DNA of 64,000 nucleotides, from assembly GCF_000336995.1 (NCBI RefSeq), contig NZ_AOJI01000025.1, forward strand, positions 53,776 to 117,775, given 5' to 3'. The notes under the pieces were generated by a model. It did no database searches. It was not told the origin of the DNA and saw only the letters and a program-made list of their open reading frames with translations. Position numbers and translations under genes: made by a program. How positions within the stretch are numbered: the stretch's first letter is position 1; each line of letters begins with the position of its first letter. The DNA is from Halorubrum aidingense JCM 13560. Its GTDB lineage: Archaea; Halobacteriota; Halobacteria; Halobacteriales; Haloferacaceae. Positions 44,458 to 53,059 of the stretch are shown here, piece after piece.

Positions 44458-45372
44458 ATGAGCAAGGTCGAACGGAGAGTCCGCTCGCTGGTCCGCGAGG
44501 ACGGCGAGATGCGGAACGCCCTCGAGGTCGTCCTCGACCACGCCGACGACGGCGAGGTCCAATGGGTCGACGTCCGCGACGAGATCACGAGCGGCCAGTG
44601 GGGTCGCCTCATCGAAAAAGAGATCCTCGTCGACGGCGAGACCGGTTTCGCGATCGCCGACCCCGAGGGGATCGAAGCGGGCCTCTCGGACGACGGCGAC
44701 GATCTGACGGGCGGCGGTGACTTCGAGACGCCGGAGACGACGACGTGGAGCAAGTGGGACAAGATCGCCGCGGTGGCGACGCTCGGCGCCTTCGTCGGCT
44801 ACGCCGTCAACCCGGTCCGAAACGCGATCGCGGGAGCGATCGACATCGTCCTCGGTCCGCTGCTCAACGTCGTTCCCTTCTACGCCGTGATCATGGTGGT
44901 CGCGCTCGCGACGGGGCTGTACTCCACCCTGCTCCGTGCCGGCCTCATGGACATGGAGAAGATGAGCATGTACCAAGACCGGATGAAAGACATCCAAGAG
45001 CGCCGCAAGGAGGCGAAAGAGCGCGACGACGACGAGGCGCTCGACGCCATCCAGGAGGAGCAGATGGACGCCATGGGCGACCAGCTCGGGATGTTCAAAG
45101 AGCAGTTCCGCCCGATGGTGTGGATCATGTTCCTCACGATCCCGGCGTTCCTGTGGATGTTCTGGGTGATCGGCTACCGCGGGTCCGAGTCCGCGTACCC
45201 CGAGATCGCCGCCCAAGAGCTCGTGGTGCCGCTCGCGGGAACCGTCACGTGGGACACCGGTATCGTCGGTCCGATCCAGATGTGGATCGTCTGGTACTTC
45301 CTGTGTTCGATGGCGTTCACCCAGATCGTCCAGAAGAGCCTCAACATCGAGATGTCGCCCTCGTCGTCGTAG
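44458..45372 (+). CDS. DUF106 / EMC3-TMCO1 family membrane protein (insertase-like)
   Basis: 304 residues. N-terminal ~90 residues are a soluble winged-helix-like region, then helices near 100-125, 135-160 (VVPFYAVIMVVALATGLYST), a long cytoplasmic coiled coil (MEKMSMYQDRMKDIQERRKE) and helices near 220-240 and 280-300. This layout matches archaeal DUF106 proteins, related to YidC/Oxa1 and eukaryotic EMC3, which help insert membrane proteins. No secY gene is present beside it in this window, although such genes are often near adk in archaea. Confidence 0.9.
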   Translation: MSKVERRVRSLVREDGEMRNALEVVLDHADDGEVQWVDVRDEITSGQWGRLIEKEILVDGETGFAIADPEGIEAGLSDDGDDLTGGGDFETPETTTWSKWDKIAAVATLGAFVGYAVNPVRNAIAGAIDIVLGPLLNVVPFYAVIMVVALATGLYSTLLRAGLMDMEKMSMYQDRMKDIQERRKEAKERDDDEALDAIQEEQMDAMGDQLGMFKEQFRPMVWIMFLTIPAFLWMFWVIGYRGSESAYPEIAAQELVVPLAGTVTWDTGIVGPIQMWIVWYFLCSMAFTQIVQKSLNIEMSPSSS

Positions 45373-45481
45373 ACGAGTTCGGCGAACTCCCCGTTTTCGC
45401 GCGCTGATCGGGTTTTGTGTGTAACTCCGGCGAGCCGCGGCCGTCGGAAACGACTATCCGCCGGCGCCCGTTGACGCGAGC

Positions 45482-46039
45482 ATGCCAAGCGAGACGGAGC
45501 GGATGCTGGCCGGCGAATTATACGATCCCTTCGACGCCGAACTGGTCGCCGACCGAACGCGCGCGAGCGACCTCGCCCGACGGTACAACGCGACGAGCGA
45601 GGCGGAGGCCGACCGACGAGACGCGCTGCTCCGCGAGCTGTTCGGATCGGTCGGGACGGACGCGGCCGTCGAGCCGCCCGTCCGGTGCGATTACGGGTAC
45701 AACGTCTCCGTCGGCGACGACTTCTTCGCCAACTACGGCTGCGTGTTCCTCGACACCAATCGCGTCGCGTTCGGCGACCGCTGCATGCTCGGCCCGGGCG
45801 TTCACGTCTACGCCCCGACGCATCCGATCGACCCGGACGAGCGCGCGGCGGGCCGCGAGCGCGGGCGGCCCGTGATCGTCGGCGACGACGTCTGGATCGG
45901 CGGACGCGCCGTGCTCAATCCCGGCGTGACCGTCGGCGACGAGGCCGTCGTCGCCTCGGGCGCGGTCGTGACGGCGGACGTGCCCGAGCGCGTCGTGGTC
46001 GGCGGGAACCCGGCGCGGGTGATCCGGGAGATCGAGTGA
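45482..46039 (+). CDS. maltose O-acetyltransferase-like hexapeptide transferase
   Basis: 185 residues: N-terminal ETERMLAGELYDPFDAEL typical of Mac/LacA, then a left-handed beta helix (VRCDYGYNVSVGDDFFANYG; VFLDTNRVAFGDRCMLGPGV; VIVGDDVWIGGRAVLNPGVT), and the end VVVGGNPARVIREIE. Catalytic His is in APTHPIDP. Acetylates sugars with acetyl-CoA; the acceptor is unknown. It is convergent with prs, 25 bases between stops. Confidence 0.9.
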   Translation: MPSETERMLAGELYDPFDAELVADRTRASDLARRYNATSEAEADRRDALLRELFGSVGTDAAVEPPVRCDYGYNVSVGDDFFANYGCVFLDTNRVAFGDRCMLGPGVHVYAPTHPIDPDERAAGRERGRPVIVGDDVWIGGRAVLNPGVTVGDEAVVASGAVVTADVPERVVVGGNPARVIREIE

Positions 46040-46064
46040 CGGCGGGATCGAGTGAGAGACCCCC

Positions 46065-46919
46065 TTACGACAGGGCCGCGGCGAGAACGGGCGCCACGCT
46101 GACGACGCTACAGCCCCGTTCGAGGGTATCGCTGCCGACGATGCGGTCGACGCCGGCGCCGCGGAGCTTCGTCACGGCGTTGGCCGCGAGCATCGGGTGG
46201 ACGCAGGCCGCGAACACCCGGGCCGCGCCGCGCTCGTTCAACACGGCGACGGACTCGCTCATCGTCGATCCGGTGGCGACGATGTCGTCGACGACGACCA
46301 CGTCCCGGTCCCCCACGGGGGCGTCGGACGGCGACACCTCGATCGCGCCGGTGTCGCGGTCGCGGTGCTTCTCGAAGTAGTCGACGTCGCCGCCGCCGTA
46401 CGCGCCCCGAACCGTCTCCGCGATGTCGATCGCCCCCTCGTCGGGCGCGAGAAAGAGCGGGTCGTCGAGGTCGTCCGGCAGGGGGGCCGCGAGGACGCTC
46501 GCGGCGTCGACGATCTCGACGGGCACGTCGTAGAAGTCGGCGACGCCGGCCTCGTGCGGGTTGACGAGCACGACGCGGTCGGCGCCGGTCGAGACGGCCC
46601 GCGCCATCGCCCGCGCCGAGACGGGCTGGCCCTCGCCGAACGACTCGTCCTGTCGGGCGTACCCCATGTACGGGATAACTGTCGTCACGTCCGTCGCGCC
46701 CGCCTCGCGGACGGCGTCTTGAAGCTGGAGCAGTTCGACCCACGCCTCGTCGGAGTCGGTCGCGGCGACGATGGTGGCGGTGTCGCCGTCGAAGTCGGGG
46801 ACGGCGGCGAGCCCCTCGCCGTCCGGGAACCGGTCGTAGGTGGGCGTCGCGAGCGCTCGGCCCGTCTCCTCGGCGAGCGCGGCCGCGAGCAGCTGTGAGC
46901 TGGATCCGGGTACGATCAT
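46065..46919 (-). CDS. prs: ribose-phosphate pyrophosphokinase (archaeal type)
   Basis: 284 residues. Makes PRPP from ribose 5-phosphate and ATP for nucleotide, histidine and tryptophan synthesis. The PRPP-binding signature is VVVVDDIVATGSTM (near residue 210); FPDGE and GYARQDESF are further family blocks. 284 residues is usual for archaeal prs. ATG 46919 has TATA-like GGTTTACC about 26 bases upstream. A 20-bp repeat array lies beyond its promoter. Confidence 0.95.
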   Translation of the reverse strand: MIVPGSSSQLLAAALAEETGRALATPTYDRFPDGEGLAAVPDFDGDTATIVAATDSDEAWVELLQLQDAVREAGATDVTTVIPYMGYARQDESFGEGQPVSARAMARAVSTGADRVVLVNPHEAGVADFYDVPVEIVDAASVLAAPLPDDLDDPLFLAPDEGAIDIAETVRGAYGGGDVDYFEKHRDRDTGAIEVSPSDAPVGDRDVVVVDDIVATGSTMSESVAVLNERGAARVFAACVHPMLAANAVTKLRGAGVDRIVGSDTLERGCSVVSVAPVLAAALS

Positions 46920-47010
46920 GCGCGTCCGTTTCCCTGACACCGGTAAACCAGTTTCCTTACTCCGGCGGGAGCGCGGATCGCGGTCGCCTCGCGACCGTCG
47001 CGGCACCCAC

Positions 47011-47090
47011 GACCCCCGCCACCACGCGTCACCCCCCGCCACCACGCGTCACCCCCCGCCACCACGCGTCACCCCCCGCCACCACGCGCC
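47011..47090. repeat. 20-bp tandem repeat between prs and the HVO_0476-like gene
   Basis: Three and a half exact copies of ACCACGCGTCACCCCCCGCC, with a degenerate unit in front, in the gap between two divergent genes. Contains the palindrome ACGCGT in each copy. No coding potential of its own. Confidence 0.85.
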
Positions 47091-47160
47091 CCACGCGAGC
47101 GTGTCACGCACCGGGGCCACAGGGGCGGATATTTACGCGAGCGGCGGATACGACGCCGTA

Positions 47161-47811
47161 ATGACCCAGACCGGAGACCGAGTCGGTCTCGCCTGCCCGT
47201 CGTGTTCGCCGGGCGAGCAGACCGTCCACGAAGTGTTGCGCCCCGGCGGACAGGCGACCGTCCGCTGTACCGACTGCGATCACACGTACAAAACCGAGAT
47301 CCCCGAGGAGGACACCGTCGAACTGAAGGTCGTCGTCTCGCAGGACGGCGAGTCGTTCACGACCCGGATGGACGTGCCCGCGGACACCTACGTCACCAGC
47401 GGCGAGGAGTTCGTCGTCGACTCCCCCGACGCCCTGATGCAGGTCCGAGTGACCGGGATCGAGGTCGGCCCGGAGCAGCGCGTCGAGGAGGCCGACATCG
47501 AGGACGTCGAGACGCTGTGGACCCGCGCGGTCGACAACGTCACCGTCCCGGTGACGCTGCACCCCAAAGACGGGAACGCCGAGGAGACGCGCTCGATCCG
47601 AGTGAACGTCCCCGGTGACTACGAGTTCACCGTCGACGAGACCGTCGAGTTCGGCGAGGAGGAGTTCGTCGTCGAGGGCGTCCAGATCCGCGAGGACGCC
47701 CCCGAGTACCGTCACGAGAAGCTCGATCACCCCGGCGACTTCGCGTACGCCAAGGACCTCAAGCGGGTGTACGGCCGCGACGAGAGCCTGACCGCGTGGT
47801 CGGCCTGGTAA
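47161..47811 (+). CDS. HVO_0476-family zinc finger protein
   Basis: 216 residues. An N-terminal zinc ribbon (LACPSCSPGEQTVHEVL; then VRCTDCDHTYKTE, two CxxC pairs) is followed by two beta-rich domains with a repeated pattern (VPADTYVTSGEEFVVD; VPGDYEFTVDETVEF). Matches the haloarchaeal HVO_0476 family, function unknown. ATATTTACG at 47127-47135 is about 29 bases before the ATG. Confidence 0.88.
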   Translation: MTQTGDRVGLACPSCSPGEQTVHEVLRPGGQATVRCTDCDHTYKTEIPEEDTVELKVVVSQDGESFTTRMDVPADTYVTSGEEFVVDSPDALMQVRVTGIEVGPEQRVEEADIEDVETLWTRAVDNVTVPVTLHPKDGNAEETRSIRVNVPGDYEFTVDETVEFGEEEFVVEGVQIREDAPEYRHEKLDHPGDFAYAKDLKRVYGRDESLTAWSAW

Positions 47812-47841
47812 CGGTATTTAAAAAGAAATCCGCGGACGGCC

Positions 47842-49125
47842 TCAGTCTCGGAAGAACTCGTCTTTCTCGAACGGTTCCTCGTCGCCCTCGACGGCCAGCA
47901 CGTCGAGCGCCGTGACCTCGGCGCCGACGCCCAACAACCCGGCGAGACTCGGCTCGGTGCGCCCCTCGTCGCCGGAGATCAGCTCCTTGATGTAGAGCCC
48001 GCCGGCGCCGTGGATCTCGACGGTCGCGTGGCGGTCGTCGACGAGTTCCGCGCTCGCCTCGTACACGTCGCGCTCGCGGGTGAGGCTCGCACGCCGGTGG
48101 TCCACCCGGTTCGGCGTGTACTGTTCGATCGTCGCGCCCTCCAACTCGTCGACGGCCGCCGCGAGGGCGTCCGCGTCGACGTCGGCGTCGAACGCGACCT
48201 CGGCGCGGTAGCGCTTCGTCGCCTCCAGCTCCTTGACCCGCGCGACCATGTCGTAGCGCGCGAGTCGGAGCCCCTCGACCTCGACGGCGCCGTCGGCGAA
48301 GGCGTTGATGTCGGCTTGCAGGCGCTCGACGTCGACCCGGCGACGCCGGGGCTCTTCGATCTCGATCACGAACGGGCGGCCGGTGCCGAGCATGAGCGCG
48401 TCGACGTCTTCGCGGCCCGCGCCGTGGAAGGTCGCCTCGGTGCCGTCCATCACGTCCTCGACGATGGGCGCGGTGTACTCCTCGACGCTGTCGTCGTAGA
48501 GGTACCCGGAGCCGCCGCAGTGGTCGCACGGGTCCGGCCCCTGTCGGCCCGAGCCCTTGCACTCCCGGCAGGGCCACTCGGTCTGGGGGATGTCCCGCTC
48601 CAGCTTGCGGTATCGCCCGTACACGAACGTGGAGTTGACCTTCGTGTCGAGGTCGTCCTCGTCCAGATCGATCGTGAACTGCACGTCGGGCCGGTCGAAG
48701 GAGACCTCGGCGCCGGTGAGCCGGCCGAACCGCTTGCCGACCTCGCGGTTGAACTCCGATTTGAACGGCTCGCCCGCGTCGTCGTCGAGGCCGGCGTCCG
48801 CACGGAACAGCGCCTCGTTCTCCTCGACCAGCGGCGGCGGGCGGGTGCCGACGTTGTAGGTGGCGAACTCGATCCCCTCGACCGCCGCCGCGGCGCGCTC
48901 GGCCCACGCGTCGAAGTCGGCGCAGTAGCCCTCGCAGACCCAACAGGCCGCGGTGTCGACCGGTTCGTAGTCCTCGTCGTCGCGCAGCGCGAGCGCGGTC
49001 CGGAGCGCCGAGCCGCGGTCGGCGTTCGACAGCCCAAAGCTCCGGTCGGCGACGAGCCGACCGAGGCAGGCGTCACACACCGGTCCCGTCTCGGTCGCCC
49101 GCGCCGCGACCTCCAGTACGTCCAT
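47842..49125 (-). CDS. pus10: tRNA pseudouridine synthase Pus10
   Basis: 427 residues. Makes pseudouridine 54 and 55 in the T loop of archaeal tRNAs. N-terminal zinc motif CDACLGRLVADRSFG and CWVCEGYC; a THUMP-like middle with a DnaJ-type zinc finger (CRECKGSG, CDHCGGSG), known also in other archaeal Pus10; catalytic domain with the Asp in GAGREDVDALMLGTGRPF and then LYIKELISGDEGRTEPSLAG. ATG 49125 gives the family start; the longer upstream frame is excluded. It is divergent from the DUF5830-like gene. Confidence 0.95.
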   Translation of the reverse strand: MDVLEVAARATETGPVCDACLGRLVADRSFGLSNADRGSALRTALALRDDEDYEPVDTAACWVCEGYCADFDAWAERAAAAVEGIEFATYNVGTRPPPLVEENEALFRADAGLDDDAGEPFKSEFNREVGKRFGRLTGAEVSFDRPDVQFTIDLDEDDLDTKVNSTFVYGRYRKLERDIPQTEWPCRECKGSGRQGPDPCDHCGGSGYLYDDSVEEYTAPIVEDVMDGTEATFHGAGREDVDALMLGTGRPFVIEIEEPRRRRVDVERLQADINAFADGAVEVEGLRLARYDMVARVKELEATKRYRAEVAFDADVDADALAAAVDELEGATIEQYTPNRVDHRRASLTRERDVYEASAELVDDRHATVEIHGAGGLYIKELISGDEGRTEPSLAGLLGVGAEVTALDVLAVEGDEEPFEKDEFFRD

Positions 49126-49214
49126 ACGGTCCCCAGCGGCCCCCGTGGTAACTGTCTTACTACATCCCACCGCCTCCCGGCCGACTTAAGAGGGCCGCCG
49201 TCGTTTCGGCGACC

Positions 49215-49598
49215 GTGAACGAGCGGGCGTCCCGCGAGGAGAAACTGGAGCTCGGCGTCGAGCTCCTCGCGCACCTCGAACGCGAGGAGCTGTCGCTGTC
49301 GGCCGCGGTCGACCGGATCGAGACGGTGACCACGAGCCCCGCGCTCACCCGCGACATCCTCGACGCCGCCGAGAAACGCGGCGTCATCGAGCGCGAGAAC
49401 GCCCGCCTTCGGATCCAGCGGGGCGGCACCCACGTGAACTACGACACCCAAGTCGTCCGACGCGAGGGCGAGTTCGAGTGCCGCCGCTGCGGGGCGCCCG
49501 TCTCGACCGGTCATTTCGTGCAGTTGGACGCCGGCGAACTCGGCCCGTTCGGCTCCTCCTGCATCCGGAAGGTGACCGGCCGCGACGACGACGAGTAG
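49215..49598 (+). CDS. conserved haloarchaeal protein (DUF5830-like)
   Basis: 127 residues. Helical N-terminal part (EEKLELGVELLAHLEREEL) with an HTH-like DILDAAEKRGVIERE, then a C-terminal zinc-knuckle-like ECRRCGAPVSTGH and GSSCIRKV. From memory it matches the haloarchaeal DUF5830 family of unknown function; small size and possible HTH plus Zn knuckle suggest nucleic-acid binding. Start GTG at 49215 with TATA-like CTTAAGA about 26 bases upstream. Confidence 0.75.
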   Translation: MNERASREEKLELGVELLAHLEREELSLSAAVDRIETVTTSPALTRDILDAAEKRGVIERENARLRIQRGGTHVNYDTQVVRREGEFECRRCGAPVSTGHFVQLDAGELGPFGSSCIRKVTGRDDDE

Positions 49599-49742
49599 CC
49601 GTGGGCGGTGCGGGCGTCCATCGCGGCCGTCGTCGAATCGCTCGCGCTCGCTCCGCGAATTCCTTATAAAGAGCTGCCGCGACCGACCGCCGAAGCGCCG
49701 CCGCCTGCTCGGTCGTCGTCGTCGCCGTCGAAGACCGCGTCC

Positions 49743-50363
49743 CTACGGCGCGCGAGCGACGACGGCGAACGTCTCGGTGCGCTCGGCGGCCGACCGGACC
49801 TCGAAGCCGGCGGCCTCCAGCATCTCGACCGCCTCGTCCGCGTCGTAGCGCTCGTCGGCCGGCGGCCCGTGTGCGCCGTCGCCGGCGGCCGACCAGTCGA
49901 ATATCACGAGCCGCGCGCCGGGGGCGAACACCCGAGCGAGTTCGGCGACCGCCGCCGGGCTCGCGAACTCGTGGAACGTCATCGTCGAGAACGCGCCGTC
50001 GAGCTCGCCGTCGGCGAACGGGAGGTCCGCCACGTCGCTCGCGACGAGTTCGACGTTCTCGGGGACGCCCTTCTCGCGGTAGAAGTCGTGCATCTCCGCT
50101 TGCACGTCGACGCCGTAGACGGTCCCGACGTGCGGGGCCACGTCGTCGGTATAAAAGCCGGTGCCGCTGCCGAGGTCCGCGACGACGGCGTCGCCGAATC
50201 TCTCGCCGGCGCCCTCGTCACCTCCATCACTCTCGTCGCCCTCCTCCTCGACCTCGCCACCGACGAGCGGGCCGATCAGCTCCTCGGCGGACACCCAGCG
50301 GTACCGGTCGCCGGGACGCTCCAGTCGCTCCGCCTTGTCGGCGTCGAACGTGTGGAAACCCAT
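49743..50363 (-). CDS. class I SAM-dependent methyltransferase
   Basis: 206 residues: motif I VVADLGSGTGFYTDDVAPHV, motif II YGVDVQAEMHDFY, then VASDVADLPFADGELDGAFS and the later MTFHEFA, VIFDW, GFEVRSAAE. UbiE/small-molecule type; the substrate is unknown. An acidic insertion (EEEGDESDGGDEGAG) lies before motif I. ATG 50363 has GTTTTAGT about 26 bases upstream. Confidence 0.88.
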   Translation of the reverse strand: MGFHTFDADKAERLERPGDRYRWVSAEELIGPLVGGEVEEEGDESDGGDEGAGERFGDAVVADLGSGTGFYTDDVAPHVGTVYGVDVQAEMHDFYREKGVPENVELVASDVADLPFADGELDGAFSTMTFHEFASPAAVAELARVFAPGARLVIFDWSAAGDGAHGPPADERYDADEAVEMLEAAGFEVRSAAERTETFAVVARAP

Positions 50364-50408
50364 GTGCGGTATTGCGCGTCAAGCACTAAAACGCGTCCGG
50401 TCGAGCGC

Positions 50409-51551
50409 TCACCACTCGACGGAGAGCGCGTCGATCAGCCGATCGATCTCGGCCTCGGTCGAGACGGCGTGGACCGAGACGCGGATCGCGTTCGGGTGCG
50501 GCAGCGACCGGACGACGATGTCCCGGCCGTCGAGTCGCTCGACGGTCGCCTCGGGGTCGTCGACGTCGATCGTCACGAGTCCGGATTCGTACTGACGGGG
50601 ACTCAGCAGCCGGTCGGCGGGAACGCCCGCCTTCAGGCGGTCGGTGAGCGATTCGATCCGCGACTCGATCGCGTCGAGGCCGACCGCGTCGATCGCGTCC
50701 AGCGCCTCCGCCAGCCCGACGTGGGCGGCCGCGGTCGTCGAGCCGACCTCGAACCGCTTCGCGCCCGGTTTGAATTCGATCTCGGGAGCGTTGGGGTCCT
50801 CGACGCTCCGGTAGCCGACGGCGCGCGGCGCCAACTCGGCCGCCGAGTCGCGGTTCACGTACAGGAATCCGGCGCCCCACGGCCCGAGGACCCACTTGTG
50901 GCCAGCGGCGGCGACCGCGTCCGCGCCCCACGCCGTGACGTTCATCGCGGTCTGGCCGGGCGACTGCACGGCGTCGACGAGCGTGAACGCGCCCGCCTCG
51001 TTGGCGATGCCCACGAGGTCCGCGACCGGGAGCCGCGTCCCGTGCGTCCACGTGATCGCGCTGAAGCAGACGAGCCGGGCGTCGGCCACGGCGTCGGCGT
51101 ACGCCTCGCGGTCGATCCGACCGTCCTCGGTCTCGAGGACGCGGACCTCGACGCCCTCCCGTTCGAGCCGCTTCCACGGGAGGATCCCCGCGGGATGTTC
51201 GAGATCGGTGCGGACGACCACGTCACCCGGCTGCCAGTCGATCGCGCCGGCGATCCGGTTGATCCCGTCGGTCGTGCTCTCGGTCAGGGCGATCTCGTCG
51301 GCCTCGGCGCCGACGAAGTCGGCGATCCGCGCGCGGACCTCGTCGTACGTCTCGAAGGCGTACGTGTACGGATCGGTCGTCGCCGAACCGTACTCGTGAT
51401 CCGCGATGAAGTCCGCCGCCGCCTCGACGACGTACGACGGGCTCGGCCCGTGTGCGCCGAAGTTGAAGTAGGCGGCCTCTTTCAGCGCCGGCACGTCGGC
51501 GCGCAGTTCGCGCGGGGTCATCCCCGTCGCGTCGAGCTCGGGGCTGCTCAT
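50409..51551 (-). CDS. class V aminotransferase (cysteine desulfurase / epimerase-like)
   Basis: 380 residues, PLP-dependent. ALKEAAYFNFGAHGPSP at the start, ESTTDGINRIAGAI, VDAVQSPGQTAMNV and the PLP lysine in AAAGHKWVLGPWGAGFLYV. Closest groups by motif are isopenicillin-N epimerase-like and cysteine desulfurase-like proteins. No catalytic Cys loop is obvious near residue 330, which argues against a classical desulfurase. Its start overlaps the trxB stop by four bases, so the two are translated together. Confidence 0.87.
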   Translation of the reverse strand: MSSPELDATGMTPRELRADVPALKEAAYFNFGAHGPSPSYVVEAAADFIADHEYGSATTDPYTYAFETYDEVRARIADFVGAEADEIALTESTTDGINRIAGAIDWQPGDVVVRTDLEHPAGILPWKRLEREGVEVRVLETEDGRIDREAYADAVADARLVCFSAITWTHGTRLPVADLVGIANEAGAFTLVDAVQSPGQTAMNVTAWGADAVAAAGHKWVLGPWGAGFLYVNRDSAAELAPRAVGYRSVEDPNAPEIEFKPGAKRFEVGSTTAAAHVGLAEALDAIDAVGLDAIESRIESLTDRLKAGVPADRLLSPRQYESGLVTIDVDDPEATVERLDGRDIVVRSLPHPNAIRVSVHAVSTEAEIDRLIDALSVEW

Positions 51552-52570
51552 GCGGTCGGGGTCGGCGGCGAGTCCCGTGCTCGCTCCGCCGCGGCGGCTC
51601 GTTCGTCGAGGTACTCCTCCGCGTCGAGCGCGGCCATCGCGCCCGTGCCGGCCGCGCTGATCGCCTGCTGGTACCGCGCGTCGGCGACGTCGCCGGCGGC
51701 GAAGACGCCCTCCACCGCGGTCGCGGTGGTCTCCGGGTCCGCGTCGACGTAGCCGGCCGGGTCGAGGTCGACGGGGGTGTCTTCGAGAAACGCCGTGTTC
51801 GGCGTGTGGCCGATGGCGTAGAAGACGCCCTGCACGTCGAGCCGCTCGGTCTCGACGGATTCGCCGTCGTCGCGGCGGCGGACCGGGTAGCCGTCGGGGT
51901 GCGAGACGAGCGTCGCGCCCGTGACCCCGTCGTCCGGGGAGCCGTGCAGCTCCGCGAGTTCCGCGTTCCACCGGAACTCGATGTCCTCGTGGTCTCGCGC
52001 GCGGCGGGCGAGCACGCCCGACGAGCGGAGCTCCTCGCGGCGGTGCGCGACCGTGACGGTGTCGGCGAACTTGGTGAGGAACAGCGCCTCCTCCATGGCG
52101 GCGTCGCCGCCGCCCACGACGAGCACGTCGTTACCGCGGTGGAACGCGCCGTCGCACGTCGCGCAGGTGGAGAGGCCGTACCCCATCAGTTCGTCCTCGC
52201 CGGGAACCCCGAGGGTGCGGGCGCTGGCGCCGGAGGCGACGATCAGCGCGCGAGCGCGCAGCGTCTCGCCCGAGGAGAGCGTCAGCTCGAAGGGCCGGTC
52301 TGCGAGGTCGGCGTCGACGACCGTGCCCGTGACGAACTCGGCGCCGAACTGCTCGGCCTGGTCGCGGCCGCGGCTCACCAGCTCGTGACCGCCGACGCCC
52401 TCGGGGAACCCGAGGTAGTTCTCGACGCCGGACGTGAGCGTGAGCTGGCCGCCCGGTTCGTCGCCGCTGACGACGACGGGCGCCAGATCGGCGCGGGCGG
52501 CGTACACGGCTGCGGAGAGGCCGGCGACGCCGGAGCCGACGACGACGACCTCGCGTACGGAGTCGCCCAT
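51548..52570 (-). CDS. trxB: thioredoxin reductase-like FAD/NAD(P) oxidoreductase
   Basis: 340 residues. FAD motif VVVGSGVAGLSAAVYAARA, the redox-active disulfide CATC in GLSTCATCDGAFHRGND, the NAD(P)H motif GGGDAAMEEALFL with HRREELR, and the C-terminal GVFAAGDVADARYQQAISA. Reduces thioredoxin. It overlaps the aminotransferase start by four bases; trxA stops immediately upstream (52571), so the order is trxA-trxB-aminotransferase on one transcript. Confidence 0.95.
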   Translation of the reverse strand: MGDSVREVVVVGSGVAGLSAAVYAARADLAPVVVSGDEPGGQLTLTSGVENYLGFPEGVGGHELVSRGRDQAEQFGAEFVTGTVVDADLADRPFELTLSSGETLRARALIVASGASARTLGVPGEDELMGYGLSTCATCDGAFHRGNDVLVVGGGDAAMEEALFLTKFADTVTVAHRREELRSSGVLARRARDHEDIEFRWNAELAELHGSPDDGVTGATLVSHPDGYPVRRRDDGESVETERLDVQGVFYAIGHTPNTAFLEDTPVDLDPAGYVDADPETTATAVEGVFAAGDVADARYQQAISAAGTGAMAALDAEEYLDERAAAAERARDSPPTPTA

Positions 52571-52915
52571 TCAGGCGGTGTGGGCCGTGACGGTGTCGGT
52601 GAGCGCGCTCTCGGTCTGCGCGCCGACCATGCGCTCTGCGAGCTCGCCGTCGACGAAGACGAGCAGCGTCGGAATGCCCTGCACGCCGTACTGAGCGGCG
52701 AGCGATTGGTGGACGTCGACGTCGACTTTCAGGACCGCGGCGTCGGTGTCCGCCGCGATCGCTTCGACGGTGGGCTCCATCATCTGACACGGGCCGCACC
52801 AGTCGGCGTAGAAGTCGACGAGGACGACGTCGTGGTCGGCCACGATCTCGTCGAAGTCGGCGGCGTCGGTCAGCTGGATCGGTTCCGTGGGGACGGATTC
52901 GCTTGAACTCATCAT
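52571..52915 (-). CDS. trxA: thioredoxin
   Basis: 114 residues with the active site DFYADWCGPCQMMEP (WCGPC) near residues 37-41 and the cis-Pro in VQGIPTLLVF. Disulfide reductase partner of the adjacent trxB. ATG 52915 and 52912 are both possible; GTG 52918 precedes them. A TATA-like stretch near 52939-52944 and a bipartite upstream element at 52945-52969 form its promoter. Confidence 0.95.
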   Translation of the reverse strand: MMSSSESVPTEPIQLTDAADFDEIVADHDVVLVDFYADWCGPCQMMEPTVEAIAADTDAAVLKVDVDVHQSLAAQYGVQGIPTLLVFVDGELAERMVGAQTESALTDTVTAHTA

Positions 52916-52944
52916 CACACCCTACGCGTCCCGCGCTGATAATA

Positions 52945-52969
52945 GTTTTGGATAGAGAGCACAATACTA
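52945..52969 (-). promoter_or_regulatory. bipartite element upstream of trxA
   Basis: Plus-strand text GTTTTGG, 9 bases, ACAATACTA (minus strand TAGTATTGT-N9-CCAAAAC). It sits directly upstream of the TATA-like sequence of trxA. The identical halves with identical spacing occur at 54331-54355 upstream of the TSUP operon. Confidence 0.55.
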
Positions 52970-53059
52970 CGCATCACACGGTCCGCCGTTCGACGGACCG
53001 ACGAAACGTGACCGCCACACGGTGCGGGCGGTCGCCGAAACCGCTCCGGAGTCGTCCGG

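Noticed and set aside
47011..47090. Possible CRISPR-like array
   Set aside because: The 20-bp copies are directly adjacent with no unique spacers, and no cas gene is present.
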